From Ruminococcaceae bacterium P7 (GTDB lineage: Bacteria; Bacillota; Clostridia; Oscillospirales; Acutalibacteraceae): 64,000 nt of DNA. The stretch lies in NCBI GenBank assembly GCA_900100595.1, contig FMUA01000002.1, forward strand, positions 62,001 to 126,000, in the 5' to 3' direction. Below, piece by piece: positions 8,726-18,844 of the stretch (position 1 is the stretch's first letter; every line of letters starts with the position of its first letter). The position numbers and the translations under genes are program-made. Below the pieces are notes generated by a model that was given only the letters and a program-made list of their open reading frames with translations, was not told the DNA's origin and searched no databases.

Positions 8726-10018
8726 TTAGTCAAGGTCAAAGCGAACCTTGATGGAATTTGCGTGAGCGGTCAGGCTCTCGGCTTCGGCAAAGCGGATCAC
8801 ATCCTCCGCGTCCGCACGGAGAGCGTCCTCGGTGTAATAGATAAAGCTGGATTTCTTGATGAAAGCGTCCACGGACAGCGGTGAGAAGAAACGCGCCGTG
8901 CCGCTGGTCGGAAGAACGTGGTTGGGACCCGCGAAATAGTCGCCGAGTGGCTCGGGACTGTAGTTGCCGAGGAACACGGAGCCTGCGTTGTCGAGCTTGC
9001 CGATGTACTCCATCGGATTCGCACAGCATACCTCGAGGTGCTCGGGCGCCAGCTCGTTGGCGAAGTCGACTGCCTGCTTCATGTCGCTGCAGACGATGAT
9101 CGCGCCGAAGTTCTCGAGAGAGCTGTCGATGATCTCCTTGCGGGACAGCTTCCCGACCTGACGCGCAAGCTCCGCCTTTGTCTGCTCGGCAAGCTCCGCG
9201 CAGTCGGTCAGCAGAATCGAGGACGCGAGCTTGTCGTGCTCCGCCTGACTCATGAGGTCGGCAGCAAGAAACTTCGGGTTCGCGGTCTTGTCCGCGATAA
9301 TCAGAATCTCGCTGGGACCTGCGATCATATCGATGTCGACGGTGCCGAAGAGCAGCTTTTTGGCTGTCGCGACAAAGATGTTTCCCGGTCCGACGATTTT
9401 GTCGACCTTGGGAACGGTCTCGGTGCCGTATGCCAAAGCCGCGACTGCCTGCGCGCCGCCCATCAGGAACATGCGGTCAACACCCGCGAGCTTCGCCGCC
9501 GCGACAATATTCGGATTGGGGGTGCCGTCCTTTTGAGGAGGCGTCACCATGATCAGCTCCTCGACGCCCGCGAGCTTGGCAGGAATCGCGTTCATCAGAA
9601 CGGAGGACGGAAGGACAGCCGTACCGCCGGGAACATAGATGCCGACGCGCTTGAGTCCGCGCACGCGCTGACCCATGATCACGCCGTTGTCCTTGGTGGT
9701 CAGCCAGCTCTGCTGCACCTGTCTTTGGTGGAAATCGGCGATATTCGCGGCTGCTTTTTGGAAGGTATCGAGCAAATCAGCGTCACAGCGCTTGATGATC
9801 TGCTCGATTTCATCGGCAGTGATTTCGGTGTGCTCGGGAGCCTTGCCGTCGAACTTCACGGTGTACTCACGCACCGCCTTGTCGCCGTTCTCGCGGACAT
9901 TCTCGAGGATCTCCGATACCACGGGAATGACGTTCTTGTCGGAATTCTGCGCTCTCTTTTTGAGCGTTTCAATAAATGCGTACTCCTGTACGCCGTCAGC
10001 TGTTACTGTGGTAATCAT
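8726..10018 (-). CDS. hisD: Histidinol dehydrogenase
   Basis: 430 residues. Zn-dependent, NAD-linked enzyme that oxidises histidinol to histidine in two steps. Motifs: [57 protein letters not shown] and the zinc/catalytic [14 protein letters not shown]. The ATG at 10018 overlaps the hisG stop by 4 bases (ATGA); coding upstream of it is merely the antisense-like extension into hisG. Placement after hisG is the usual order. Confidence 0.96.
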   Translation of the reverse strand: MITTVTADGVQEYAFIETLKKRAQNSDKNVIPVVSEILENVRENGDKAVREYTVKFDGKAPEHTEITADEIEQIIKRCDADLLDTFQKAAANIADFHQRQVQQSWLTTKDNGVIMGQRVRGLKRVGIYVPGGTAVLPSSVLMNAIPAKLAGVEELIMVTPPQKDGTPNPNIVAAAKLAGVDRMFLMGGAQAVAALAYGTETVPKVDKIVGPGNIFVATAKKLLFGTVDIDMIAGPSEILIIADKTANPKFLAADLMSQAEHDKLASSILLTDCAELAEQTKAELARQVGKLSRKEIIDSSLENFGAIIVCSDMKQAVDFANELAPEHLEVCCANPMEYIGKLDNAGSVFLGNYSPEPLGDYFAGPNHVLPTSGTARFFSPLSVDAFIKKSSFIYYTEDALRADAEDVIRFAEAESLTAHANSIKVRFDLD

Positions 10019-10644
10019 TGGGTCACTGCCTCCAGTTTTTTCTGTAATGCTTCTATTTCTTTCTTTCTGAGCTTGAGGCTCGCGGTGTTGGCGATCAGGC
10101 GCGCCGAGATATCGGTCACCCACTCGATGACCTCCAGACCGTTTGCCTTGAGGGTGGAGCCTGTCTCGACGATATCGACAATGCCGTCGGAAAGTCCCAC
10201 AAGCGGAGCCAGCTCAACGGAGCCTTCTATCTTGATGATGCGCACGTCCATGTTCTTGTCGTCAAAGAACGCGCGGGTTACTTTGGGATATTTGGTGGCG
10301 ATAGTTTTGGTATTGTAGCCGCCGTAAAAGTCAAAATCCTTCTTGGTCGCGAGGGCAAAGCGGCACTTTCCGAAGCCGAGGTCGAGCAGCTCATAAAAAG
10401 AGGTTCCGTTTTCCAGAATCGTGTCCTTGCCCACAACGCCGAGGTCGCAGACGCCGTGCTCAACGTAGGTAATCACATCCGCCGCCTTGGCGAGTACCAC
10501 CTCAAAGTCGTTGTCGCCGACGGGCAGAATCAGCCTTCTGCCTTTATTTCTCACCTCGTCGCAGCTATAGCCGATTTTCTCGAGCAGCTCGATGGTGTTT
10601 TTTTCCAGTCTGCCCTTTGTCAGGGCAATTCTCAATGGTTTCAT
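10015..10644 (-). CDS. hisG: ATP phosphoribosyltransferase, short catalytic form
   Basis: 209 residues. First and committed step of histidine synthesis: joins ATP and PRPP. The short form lacks the C-terminal regulatory ACT-like domain and needs HisZ, which lies directly upstream, as its regulatory subunit. Motifs: ALTKGRLEKNTIELLEK at the N-terminus, GVCDLGVVGKDTI, and the PRPP-binding-like DIVETGSTLKANGL. Feedback inhibition by histidine through HisZ is known for this type. It starts 16 bases after hisZ. Confidence 0.96.
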   Translation of the reverse strand: MKPLRIALTKGRLEKNTIELLEKIGYSCDEVRNKGRRLILPVGDNDFEVVLAKAADVITYVEHGVCDLGVVGKDTILENGTSFYELLDLGFGKCRFALATKKDFDFYGGYNTKTIATKYPKVTRAFFDDKNMDVRIIKIEGSVELAPLVGLSDGIVDIVETGSTLKANGLEVIEWVTDISARLIANTASLKLRKKEIEALQKKLEAVTQ

Positions 10645-10659
10645 ATCGTTTCCTTTCGC

Positions 10660-11829
10660 TTATCCTACCTTGATGACCTTGGCAATACCTCTGCTCTTGG
10701 CAAACGCTTCGCTTTCCTCCAGCGTTTCGAGAACGCTGAAACGCGCCTTGATGCCGTCGTCGTGCATCTTCTGCACGAGCTGAATCGCTTCCATTTCATG
10801 ACCGTCCTCGGCATATACCAATACATCGGGGTTGTCGGAATAGCTGACAGAGTCGTCGTTCAGGCGCAGCAGCGTAACAGCGTCGGTGTCGATCGCGAAG
10901 CCCGCGGCGCCCATCGGCGCGTCAAACTCGGAAAGCAGCTCGTCATAGCGTCCGCCGTTTATCACCGCGTCGCCGATACCGTTGATGTAGCCCGCGAACA
11001 CAAAGCCCGTATAGTAATCGTTGCGCTGTACCAGACCGAGGTCGATAATCACCTTGTCGTCCAGACCGAGAGAAGCGAGATTCTGATAAAGCTGATGCAG
11101 ATATTCAAGCGCTGCCTGTGCCTTGGTACCCTCGCAGATTTTAGCCGCCTCCTCGATGACCTCTTCCCCTCCGAACAGTGAGGGCAGTCTGCGGATAGCG
11201 GTAACCGCCTTGCTTGGAGCAAGCTTATCGAGCAGGTTATTGAGCGCAGAATAGTTCTTGCTCTCGATCGATACCCGAATCTTTTCCTTATAATCGTTGT
11301 CAATATCCAAACCGTCCGAGAGTGCGTCAAATACCTCGGCATGACCAAGCTCAATGCGGAAATCCTCCGCAACCGCGCTGATCGCGCTGATCGCGGTGGT
11401 GAGTATCTCCAAATCCGCGCGCAGCCCCTTGACGCCCAGCAGCTCAACGCCCATCTGCATCAGCTCGGTGCGTCTGCCTGTGAGGGTGGGCTGGTTGCGG
11501 TAGACCGCCTGCTTGTAATACAGTCTGACGGGCAGCAGGCTGTTTTTCAGTCGGGATGAAACCATGCGCGCTATCGGCAGGGTCGAGTCGGGACGTGCGA
11601 CGAGCAGTCTGCCCTTGTTGTCGCTGAGCTTGAACATCTCCTCCTGCATGATGCCGCTGCACGGCACGGAGAATACGTCATAGAACTCTATGCCCGGGGT
11701 GATGACCTTCTTGAACCCGCGGGAAACAAAGACCTTCTCGATTTTGCCGCAGATATCGTCCATTGCCGAGCACTCCGCGAATAAAAAATCCTTGGTGCCC
11801 TCAGGGGTGATTTTTAAGTATTTTTTCAT
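10660..11829 (-). CDS. hisZ: ATP phosphoribosyltransferase regulatory subunit
   Basis: 389 residues. A paralogue of histidyl-tRNA synthetase that has lost tRNA charging and pairs with short HisG. It keeps the class II synthetase motifs in weakened form: PEGTKDFLFAE at the start, FKKVITPGIEFYDVF, RPDSTLPIARMV, and GGRYDELLSEF near residue 285, but lacks a full-length anticodon-binding domain, which fits HisZ rather than HisS. It is the first gene of the operon behind a near-perfect promoter; the leader is about 35 bases with an AGAGGAAAT ribosome site. Confidence 0.94.
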   Translation of the reverse strand: MKKYLKITPEGTKDFLFAECSAMDDICGKIEKVFVSRGFKKVITPGIEFYDVFSVPCSGIMQEEMFKLSDNKGRLLVARPDSTLPIARMVSSRLKNSLLPVRLYYKQAVYRNQPTLTGRRTELMQMGVELLGVKGLRADLEILTTAISAISAVAEDFRIELGHAEVFDALSDGLDIDNDYKEKIRVSIESKNYSALNNLLDKLAPSKAVTAIRRLPSLFGGEEVIEEAAKICEGTKAQAALEYLHQLYQNLASLGLDDKVIIDLGLVQRNDYYTGFVFAGYINGIGDAVINGGRYDELLSEFDAPMGAAGFAIDTDAVTLLRLNDDSVSYSDNPDVLVYAEDGHEMEAIQLVQKMHDDGIKARFSVLETLEESEAFAKSRGIAKVIKVG

Positions 11830-11870
11830 AATTTCCTCTGTCTTTCGCTTTAGCGTGATAATGCGTTAAT

Positions 11871-11899
11871 ATATTAACATAATAAATTCCGCCTGTCAA
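11871..11899 (-). promoter_or_regulatory. Promoter of the his operon
   Basis: TTGACA (11894-11899 read on minus), exact 17-base spacer, TAATAT (11871-11876). The start would be near 11864. The short leader leaves no room for a T-box or attenuator. Confidence 0.85.
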
Positions 11900-11905
11900 G
11901 GCAAC

Positions 11906-11935
11906 ACCGCACAATCAGCGGACTGACTGTGCGGT
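11906..11935. terminator. Inverted repeat, possible terminator of the AI-2E family gene
   Basis: 8-bp arms ACCGCACA (11906-11913) and TGTGCGGT (11928-11935) with a 14-base loop that can pair further (CAG/CTG). It sits between the end of the minus-strand permease gene and the his promoter. The following U-tract is weak on both strands. Confidence 0.45.
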
Positions 11936-11965
11936 TTCGTTGTTTTGCATTAAAATTGATTGGAG

Positions 11966-13381
11966 CTACTCGGATTTTTTCTCCGCTTTTTCCTCTGTGT
12001 TTTCTTCGGGTTTGTCTTCGGATTTCTTTTCAAAAAGCTCCTTGGCTTCCTTTTCTCTATCGTCGTCCTCGTCGTCCTTGTCCCTGTCGAAGATCTTTTC
12101 AAGATGCAGGCGCTTCTTCAGCTTTTCTCTCTGCTCCTGCTCCTTCTCGGCACGGAGCCGCTTCTGCTCCTCGGCGATCTGGGTATAATGGAGAACATCA
12201 AAATCCAGCGCTTCCTGCGCAAGCTTGCCCTTCGAGTCGATGCTGTTTCTCACCTTTTTGCCGACAAGGGTGTAAATCGCGGCATAAATCGGCGTGCCGA
12301 GAATAAAGCCGGGAATGCCGAACAGTGCGCCGCCGACGATGACGCTGAACAGTACCCAAAAGCTGGAAATACCCAGCTGGTTGCCGATGATCTTCGGCTT
12401 GAATACATTGCCGTCCAGCTGCTGGATCACGACGAGAATGATGACAAACCATATCATATCCATCGGGTCAACGAGGAACAGGATCAGCGCGCTGGGAACA
12501 CCGCCGATGAACGGACCAAAGAACGGAATGATGTTCGTCACGCCTACCAGCACCGCGATCATCGGCGCGTAGGGCAGGTGGAAGATGGACATGGTAATAT
12601 AAATCAAGATGCCGATCAAGCCGGCGTCAATAATATCGCCGACCAGAAAGCGGCCGCATTTGGTATCGGTCACGTCGACGATCTCATACAGACGCGGCAA
12701 ATACTTCATGGGAACCACCGCGACGGTCATTTTCTTGACCTGACGGCAGAGCTGCTCCTTGGACGCGAGGAAATAGATGGAGATGATCAGCGCCATAATG
12801 AAGTTGTACAGACCGGAGACGGTGTTCAGCAGGAACACCGACACGATGCCGAGAACATTCTTCGTGGCGTCCGCCGTTTTTGCAAAGTCGAGATTCTGCA
12901 CCAGATTGGTAATCTGGTTGTACGCCTCCTGAACCGTCGCGTCCAGGTTGAGGTGCGTGTGCAGGTGTGTGTTCAGGAAATCGAACAGCTGTGAGATATA
13001 CTGATAGCCCGTTTGTACATATTCGGGCATATGCTCATACAATGTGCTGATATTCGCGGCGATCTGCGGAACGACGATACCGATCAACGCGGCGACGACC
13101 GCAAAAAAGATGATATAGGTACATATGATCGAAAGCGGTTTTTTGAACCGCTGCCAAAAGGTATGCTTGATCCCCATCTTCCTGAAAAGCTTGGTGTAAA
13201 AGAATTTGTACGGGAAATTCAGGATATAAGCAATCAGAAAGCCGAGGAAAAACGGCGAAAGAATGCCTAAGATCTTGCCGATAATATCCCAGACAACATT
13301 CATATTGTCCTTGACCAACAGCAGAAATACCGTAAAGGCAATCGCTATCAGCACATTTCGCAAATTGAGCAGTTTTTTCAA
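11966..13381 (-). CDS. AI-2E family (DUF20) permease with a charged C-terminal tail
   Basis: 471 residues. Predicted polytopic membrane protein; the N-terminal pair of helices with SPFFLGFLIAYILN, the central amphipathic region, and the later PFFGPFIGGVP and GIPGFILGTPIYA segments match the AI-2E/YtvI family. Members export autoinducer-2 or exchange ions; the substrate here is unknown. The last 85 or so residues are a highly charged, Lys/Glu-rich helical tail that is not typical of the core family. The likely start is the TTG at 13381, because an AAGGAG site sits just before it; a farther upstream start would place that site inside the coding region. It follows polC by 26 bases. Confidence 0.85.
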   Translation of the reverse strand: MKKLLNLRNVLIAIAFTVFLLLVKDNMNVVWDIIGKILGILSPFFLGFLIAYILNFPYKFFYTKLFRKMGIKHTFWQRFKKPLSIICTYIIFFAVVAALIGIVVPQIAANISTLYEHMPEYVQTGYQYISQLFDFLNTHLHTHLNLDATVQEAYNQITNLVQNLDFAKTADATKNVLGIVSVFLLNTVSGLYNFIMALIISIYFLASKEQLCRQVKKMTVAVVPMKYLPRLYEIVDVTDTKCGRFLVGDIIDAGLIGILIYITMSIFHLPYAPMIAVLVGVTNIIPFFGPFIGGVPSALILFLVDPMDMIWFVIILVVIQQLDGNVFKPKIIGNQLGISSFWVLFSVIVGGALFGIPGFILGTPIYAAIYTLVGKKVRNSIDSKGKLAQEALDFDVLHYTQIAEEQKRLRAEKEQEQREKLKKRLHLEKIFDRDKDDEDDDREKEAKELFEKKSEDKPEENTEEKAEKKSE

Positions 13382-13407
13382 AACGGAATCACTCCTTGCA
13401 CACAATA

Positions 13408-16400
13408 CTAAAACAAAGACATTTGCGAGCTTTCCGGCATTCCGACCAGAACGCCGACCTCCCTGAGGGTCTCGATCACCGCTTTGGTGACCTTGGTTTT
13501 CACCTGCATATCCTCAATGGAGAGATATTCCCCCTGCTTTCCTGCCTCGGCAAGTGAAATTGCCGCTGCTTCGCCGACGCCGGGCAGCGAGGAAAACGGA
13601 AGGCGGATTTTGCCGTCCTCCGGAATAAACATTTTCGCGTCGGATTTGTAGACGTCTACGGGCAGCACCTCTATGCCTCTCGCAAACATTTCGTTGACGA
13701 TCTGATAGGTGCCGTACTCCTTTTCTTCCTTGTCGGAAGCCTCATGGACGCTCATCTTCCGCTTGATCTGGCTCATCCTCTCCCTGACAGCGGCGTGACC
13801 CTGCATAACGACCGCACCGTCGAGATTTTCGCTGCGCACCGTAAAGTAGGCGGCGTAATACGCGAGAGGATGATGAACCTTATACCATCCGAGACGCAGG
13901 GCGGCGATCATGTATGCCGCGGCATGCGCCTTGGGGAACATATACTTGATTTTCATGCAGGAATCAATGTACCACTCCGGGACATTGTGCTCCCGCATCG
14001 CCTTGAAGTGCTCCTCCGTGAGCAGCTTCGTGGCGTTGCCCTTACGGACGATTTCCATGATCTTGAACGACATGCCCTCGTCCAGCCCCTTGTGCATCAG
14101 GTACGTCATGATCGAGTCACGCGTTCCGATAACATCGGAAATGGTGCAGGTGCCGTTGTGAATCAGCTCCTGCGCATTGCCCAGCCATACGTCGGTGCCG
14201 TGGGACAGTCCCGAAATCTGCAAGAGGTCGGTGAAGGTCTTGGGCTGCGCTTCGATCAGCATGCCCTGAACAAAGCTGGTGCCGCATTCGGGAATACTGA
14301 ACGTGCCGATCTGGGAATCGATATCCTCGGGCTTTACGCCGAGCGCCTCGGTGGAGGTGAACAGCGACATGACCTTCTCGTCGCTCATGGAAACGTCCAT
14401 GACGGGGATGCCCGTGAACAATTCCAGATAATGGTAAATCGTCGGAACATCGTGACCAAGCTCGTCGAGCTTGGTGATCGTATCGTGAATCGAATGGAAA
14501 TCGAAGTGTGTCGTAATATTGTCGGAGGTCATATCGTTCGCGGGATGCTGTACGGGACAGAAATCGAAAACATCGTTCGTCCGCGGCACGACAACCATGC
14601 CGCCGGGATGCTGACCCGTGGTGCGCTTGACGCCCGTGCAGCCCTTCGCGAGCCGCTTCAGCTCCGCTTTATGGAGACTGATACCGCGCTCCTCCTGATA
14701 TTTCTTGACAAAACCGATAGCGGTTTTCTCCGCGACGGTCGAAATCGTGCCCGCCTTGAATACGTTGTCCTTGCCGAACAGCTCCTCCGTGTAGCGGTGG
14801 GACTTGGACTGGTACTCGCCGCTGAAATTGAGGTCGATATCGGGAACCTTGTCGCCCTTGAAGCCGAGGAAGGTCTCGAACGGGATCTCGTGACCGTCCT
14901 GATCCATCAGCTCGCCGCAGTTGGGACAATTCTTGTGAGGCATATCGAAGCCGGAGCCGTAGCTGCCGTCGGTGATGAACTCGCTGTGCTTGCATTTGCG
15001 GCAGACGTAGTGCGGACAGAGCGGATTGACCTCGGAGATACCCGACATGGTGGCGACAAACGACGAGCCGACCGAACCACGCGAGCCGACGAGATAGCCG
15101 TGCGCCTCGCTGTCGGCAACCAGCTTCTGGGCGGTCATGTAGAGCACCGAGAAGCCGTAGGTGGTGATGGAGTTCAGCTCCTTGTCAAGACGCGCCTTGA
15201 CGATTTCGGGCAGCGGGTCGCCGTACTTTTCCTTGGCGCGCTGCCATGTGATGCTGACGAGCTGCTCCTGCGCGCCCTCGATATTTGGAGGGAAGGTTCC
15301 CTTCGGAATTGGGCGGATGCTCTCGCACATGTCGGCGATTTTGTTCGGATTGGTGACAACCACCTCATACGCCTTGTCCTTGCCCAGCCACTCAAACTCC
15401 TTGAGCATCTCGGCTGTGGTGCGGAAAAAGAGTGGCGGTTGGTTATCCGCGTCCTTGAATTTGAGGGACGCCTGCAATATCTTGCGGAAATCCGCGTCCT
15501 GCGGGTCCATGAAATGGACGTCGCAGGTGGCGCAGACGGGCTTTCCCAGCTCCTTGCCAAGACGGATGATGGTTTTATCGATCTCGTGCAGCTCGTCCAC
15601 GTTCTTGAAGATACCTTCGCGCAGCATAAAGGCGTTGTTGCCTGCGGGCTGAATCTCGAGGTAATCGTAGAAAGACGCGATCCGTTTGATTTCACCCCAC
15701 GGTGCGCCGCTCAGAATACTCTTGTAGAGCTGTCCCTCGCAGCACGCGGAACCGAGGATCAGTCCCTCCCTGTGCTTGACGAGAAGGCTCTTGGGAATAC
15801 GCGGCTTTTTATAGAAGGTTTGCAGGTGGCTGTGAGAAATCAGCTTGTAGAGATTTTTCAGGCCGACCTGATTTTTGGCTATAATAATCTGATGATAGGA
15901 CGGCAGCTTCTTGAAGTCGCCGCCCGCGATTTTTGTGTTGATATCCTTGGTATCATGGATATCATAATCAGCTCCCAGCCTGTCGCAGAGAGCAATGAAG
16001 ATTTTTGCGAGAATCTCCGCGTCGTCTGTGGCGCGGTGGTGGTTGAACTTGCCCAGACGCAGGTAATTGGCTACCGTGTCGAGCTTGACGTTCTTGATAT
16101 CGGGCAGAATCGCGCGCGATATCGCGACGGTATCGATGGAGGTATAGCGGTAAGGCTCCCCCATATTCTCGCACGCCTTGCGGATAAATGAGGTGTCAAA
16201 CGGCGCGTTGTGCGCTACCAGAACGCTGTCGCCCGCAAACTCCATAAACGCTCTGACCACTTCCTCCTGTGAGGGAGCGTCCTTGACCATCACGTCGGTA
16301 ATGCCCGTGAGCTGGACGATCTTCGCGGGAATCGGCATTTCGGGATTTGCAAAGGTGGAGAAGGTATCGACGATCTCTCCGTTGACCACCTTGACCGCAC

Positions 16401-17769
16401 CGATTTCGGTGATTTTGTCCTTGAGAGCAGACAGACCCGTCGTCTCGATATCGAAGCAGATGAAGGTACCGTTCAGCGGTTCGTCCTGCTCGCCCGTTAC
16501 GGACTCGACCAGGTCGTCGATGAAATACGCCTCGGTGCCGTAGAGAATCTTAATCTTCTCCCCGTCCTTGTTGATTTTTTCGGCGGCGTTCATCGCGTCG
16601 GGGAATGCCTGCGCCACGCCGTGGTCGGTGATCGCAATCGCCTTGTGTCCCCATTCTGCAGCGCGTCTGACGAGGTCTCCTGCCGAGGTCAGGGCGTCCA
16701 TCTGGGACATGTTGGTATGGAGGTGAAGCTCCACGCGCTTCGTCTCCGCCTTATCGACGACCTTGACCTTCTGCGCGGTGCCGATGCCGCGGGCATTGAC
16801 CACCAGCTCGCCCGCGTATTTATCATATTCCACATCGCCCATCACGACAATTGTGTCGCCCTTGCGGATCGCGTCAACGCATGCGGATTCGCGGATGGTG
16901 TTGAACACCTTGATCGTGGTGGAGCCGGTGTAGTCGGTAATATCTATCGTGAAAATATTCTTGTCGCCCGATTTCGTGACGCGCTTTTCCAGATCAAACA
17001 CGTCGCCCCAGATGACAACCTTGCCCGAATCCATCGCGATCGAGCTGATCGGCACCATCTTGCCGCGGATATTTCTTCCGTAAAGCGGTCTCACGGAGCT
17101 TTCTATCAGCTGCGGTACGGCAAATTTGCCCTCGCGCAGCTCGGTCTCACGCGTCGCGTTTTCGACCTGACGCTCCCTGACGCCCTCGCTGACCTCCGCG
17201 TCAGCTTCAAAAAACTCCGCCGCTTTTTTGAGCTGCTCACGCTGCGCCTGTTTTTCGGCGTTCTGCATCACGCGGCGGTATTCCTCGCTGTCCTCCGTGA
17301 CCTCGAGCACGCCCGTATAGCGCAGCTTGACGGTCATGTCAAACATTTCGGAGATCAGCCCCGTCAGCACGCGGTCAAAGTTTTTCGCGTCCAGAATCGC
17401 CTTTCCCCCGTTCTGAAGGGAAATCGTGAGGGTACCGTCCGAAAAAGAAACCTCCGCGTTGTTCAGCGTGCCGTTGATGCACGGGATCTCATGCTTGGCA
17501 AATTGGTATAAATCGGGAAAATACTGTGCGGTGAATAGCTCCTTCCCAAAATGCGGCTTTATCACTACAACGGAATCGACCGACTTGGAATAGAGCTTTT
17601 CGGTATATATCAAATCGTCGTGACCGATCAATCTGTTAAAATGCACCCAGAGGGTTATCAGCCTGACTTCGTTTACAATATTGACGCGGGTGACAATGCC
17701 GCCCGCTATATGCGGCGGGATTCCGGTGTTTCCCACCGTGGAGCCGAATATGCTTCCTAATGACTTCAT
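13408..17769 (-). CDS. polC: DNA polymerase III alpha subunit, PolC type
   Basis: 1453 residues, the usual size. The essential replicative polymerase of low-GC Gram-positives, with built-in proofreading. Domains in order: N-terminal region (1-230), OB fold (about 238-335), first part of the PHP domain starting VELHLHTNMS (346), an inserted DnaQ-like exonuclease beginning ICFDIETTGLS (437) and containing HNAPFDTSF, second part of PHP, then a four-Cys zinc site (CRKCKHS and CPNCGELM) and the catalytic palm with PDIDLNFSGEYQ holding the metal-binding Asp pair. The fingers and a C-terminal duplex-binding region follow. It lies 22 bases after ispG in the conserved cluster. Confidence 0.98.
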   Translation of the reverse strand: MKSLGSIFGSTVGNTGIPPHIAGGIVTRVNIVNEVRLITLWVHFNRLIGHDDLIYTEKLYSKSVDSVVVIKPHFGKELFTAQYFPDLYQFAKHEIPCINGTLNNAEVSFSDGTLTISLQNGGKAILDAKNFDRVLTGLISEMFDMTVKLRYTGVLEVTEDSEEYRRVMQNAEKQAQREQLKKAAEFFEADAEVSEGVRERQVENATRETELREGKFAVPQLIESSVRPLYGRNIRGKMVPISSIAMDSGKVVIWGDVFDLEKRVTKSGDKNIFTIDITDYTGSTTIKVFNTIRESACVDAIRKGDTIVVMGDVEYDKYAGELVVNARGIGTAQKVKVVDKAETKRVELHLHTNMSQMDALTSAGDLVRRAAEWGHKAIAITDHGVAQAFPDAMNAAEKINKDGEKIKILYGTEAYFIDDLVESVTGEQDEPLNGTFICFDIETTGLSALKDKITEIGAVKVVNGEIVDTFSTFANPEMPIPAKIVQLTGITDVMVKDAPSQEEVVRAFMEFAGDSVLVAHNAPFDTSFIRKACENMGEPYRYTSIDTVAISRAILPDIKNVKLDTVANYLRLGKFNHHRATDDAEILAKIFIALCDRLGADYDIHDTKDINTKIAGGDFKKLPSYHQIIIAKNQVGLKNLYKLISHSHLQTFYKKPRIPKSLLVKHREGLILGSACCEGQLYKSILSGAPWGEIKRIASFYDYLEIQPAGNNAFMLREGIFKNVDELHEIDKTIIRLGKELGKPVCATCDVHFMDPQDADFRKILQASLKFKDADNQPPLFFRTTAEMLKEFEWLGKDKAYEVVVTNPNKIADMCESIRPIPKGTFPPNIEGAQEQLVSITWQRAKEKYGDPLPEIVKARLDKELNSITTYGFSVLYMTAQKLVADSEAHGYLVGSRGSVGSSFVATMSGISEVNPLCPHYVCRKCKHSEFITDGSYGSGFDMPHKNCPNCGELMDQDGHEIPFETFLGFKGDKVPDIDLNFSGEYQSKSHRYTEELFGKDNVFKAGTISTVAEKTAIGFVKKYQEERGISLHKAELKRLAKGCTGVKRTTGQHPGGMVVVPRTNDVFDFCPVQHPANDMTSDNITTHFDFHSIHDTITKLDELGHDVPTIYHYLELFTGIPVMDVSMSDEKVMSLFTSTEALGVKPEDIDSQIGTFSIPECGTSFVQGMLIEAQPKTFTDLLQISGLSHGTDVWLGNAQELIHNGTCTISDVIGTRDSIMTYLMHKGLDEGMSFKIMEIVRKGNATKLLTEEHFKAMREHNVPEWYIDSCMKIKYMFPKAHAAAYMIAALRLGWYKVHHPLAYYAAYFTVRSENLDGAVVMQGHAAVRERMSQIKRKMSVHEASDKEEKEYGTYQIVNEMFARGIEVLPVDVYKSDAKMFIPEDGKIRLPFSSLPGVGEAAAISLAEAGKQGEYLSIEDMQVKTKVTKAVIETLREVGVLVGMPESSQMSLF

Positions 17770-17791
17770 AAAACTCCTTTGATCGAGCCTT

Positions 17792-18835
17792 TTACAGCTT
17801 TTCTATCTCGTCCATCAAGGCGTCGACGAGCTTATCCTCCGACACCTTGTAAAGGATTTCTCCTTTCTTGAACACCAGTCCGCAGCCGTCACCGCCCGCG
17901 ATGCCGATATCGGCTTCCTTTGCCTCTCCGGGACCGTTGACGACGCAGCCCATCACGGCAACCTTGATGTTCTTTTTACAGCCGCGCAGCCGCTCCTCCA
18001 CCTCACTTGCAATCTTGACGAGGTCGATTCTCGTTCTTCCGCAGGTCGGGCAGGAAACAAACTGCACGCCGTCGGTATGTAAATCCAGCGCCCTGAGAAT
18101 GTCATAGGCGACGTAGACCTCGCGCACGGGATCAGCAGTGAGTGACACGCGGATGGTGTCGCCGATGCCGTGCAGCAGCAGGGAACCGATGCCGGCGGAG
18201 GATTTGATGATGCCCATACGCTCGGTGCCTGCCTCGGTCACGCCGAGGTGCAGCGGATAGTCGCACTGCTGTGCGGCAAGCTCATATGCCTGTATCATAG
18301 TGGAGACGGTCGAGCTCTTCATCGAGAGCACGATGTCGGTAAAATCGAATTTTTCGAGCAGCGACGCGTGATAAAGCGCGCTGTCACAAAGCGCCTGCGG
18401 TGTGGGATGGCCGTATTTGGCGAGAATCTCCTTTTCGAGAGAGCCGGAATTGACGCCGATGCGGATGGGTATTCCGCGCTGACGGCAGGCATCGGCGACC
18501 GCCTTTACCCTGTCGTCCGAGCCGATGTTGCCGGGGTTGATGCGGATTTTATCCACGCCCGCGGCACAAGCCTCGAGCGCTAACTGATAGTTGAAGTGGA
18601 TATCCGCGACAATCGGCGCCTTGACCGCTTTCTTGAGGGCGGGAATCAACCTGACCGCGTCCATGTCGGGAATCGCGGCGCGGATGATCTGACAGCCTGC
18701 CTCCTCGAGCGCTGCCGCCTGTCTGACGGAGCCTTCTATATCTGTGGACGGAACATTGAGCATGGACTGCACGCTGACCTGAGCGCCGCCGCCTATGAGC
18801 ACACTGCCCGCCTTAACCTGAATTTTGCTTCCCAT
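17792..18835 (-). CDS. ispG: 4-hydroxy-3-methylbut-2-en-1-yl diphosphate synthase
   Basis: 347 residues. Iron-sulfur enzyme of the non-mevalonate isoprenoid pathway that converts MEcPP to HMBPP. The TIM-barrel half includes VQSMLNVPSTD, VADIHFNYQLA and IRINPGNIG; the C-terminal half holds the cluster ligands in SCPTCGRTRID and MGCVVNGPGEA plus the ligand Glu of that motif. It is the short bacterial form. Lies 9 bases after rseP. Confidence 0.97.
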   Translation of the reverse strand: MGSKIQVKAGSVLIGGGAQVSVQSMLNVPSTDIEGSVRQAAALEEAGCQIIRAAIPDMDAVRLIPALKKAVKAPIVADIHFNYQLALEACAAGVDKIRINPGNIGSDDRVKAVADACRQRGIPIRIGVNSGSLEKEILAKYGHPTPQALCDSALYHASLLEKFDFTDIVLSMKSSTVSTMIQAYELAAQQCDYPLHLGVTEAGTERMGIIKSSAGIGSLLLHGIGDTIRVSLTADPVREVYVAYDILRALDLHTDGVQFVSCPTCGRTRIDLVKIASEVEERLRGCKKNIKVAVMGCVVNGPGEAKEADIGIAGGDGCGLVFKKGEILYKVSEDKLVDALMDEIEKL

Positions 18836-18844
18836 AATTGCCTC

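Noticed and set aside
11830-11965. T-box or attenuator before hisZ
   Set aside because: The promoter lies about 40 bases from the start codon, leaving no room for such a leader, and no T-box motif is seen.
13744-16191. Long open frame (815 codons) on the plus strand opposite polC
   Set aside because: Lies wholly antisense to polC, has Arg/Leu/Asp-rich composition typical of a reverse-complement frame of high-GC-third-position genes, and no ribosome site.
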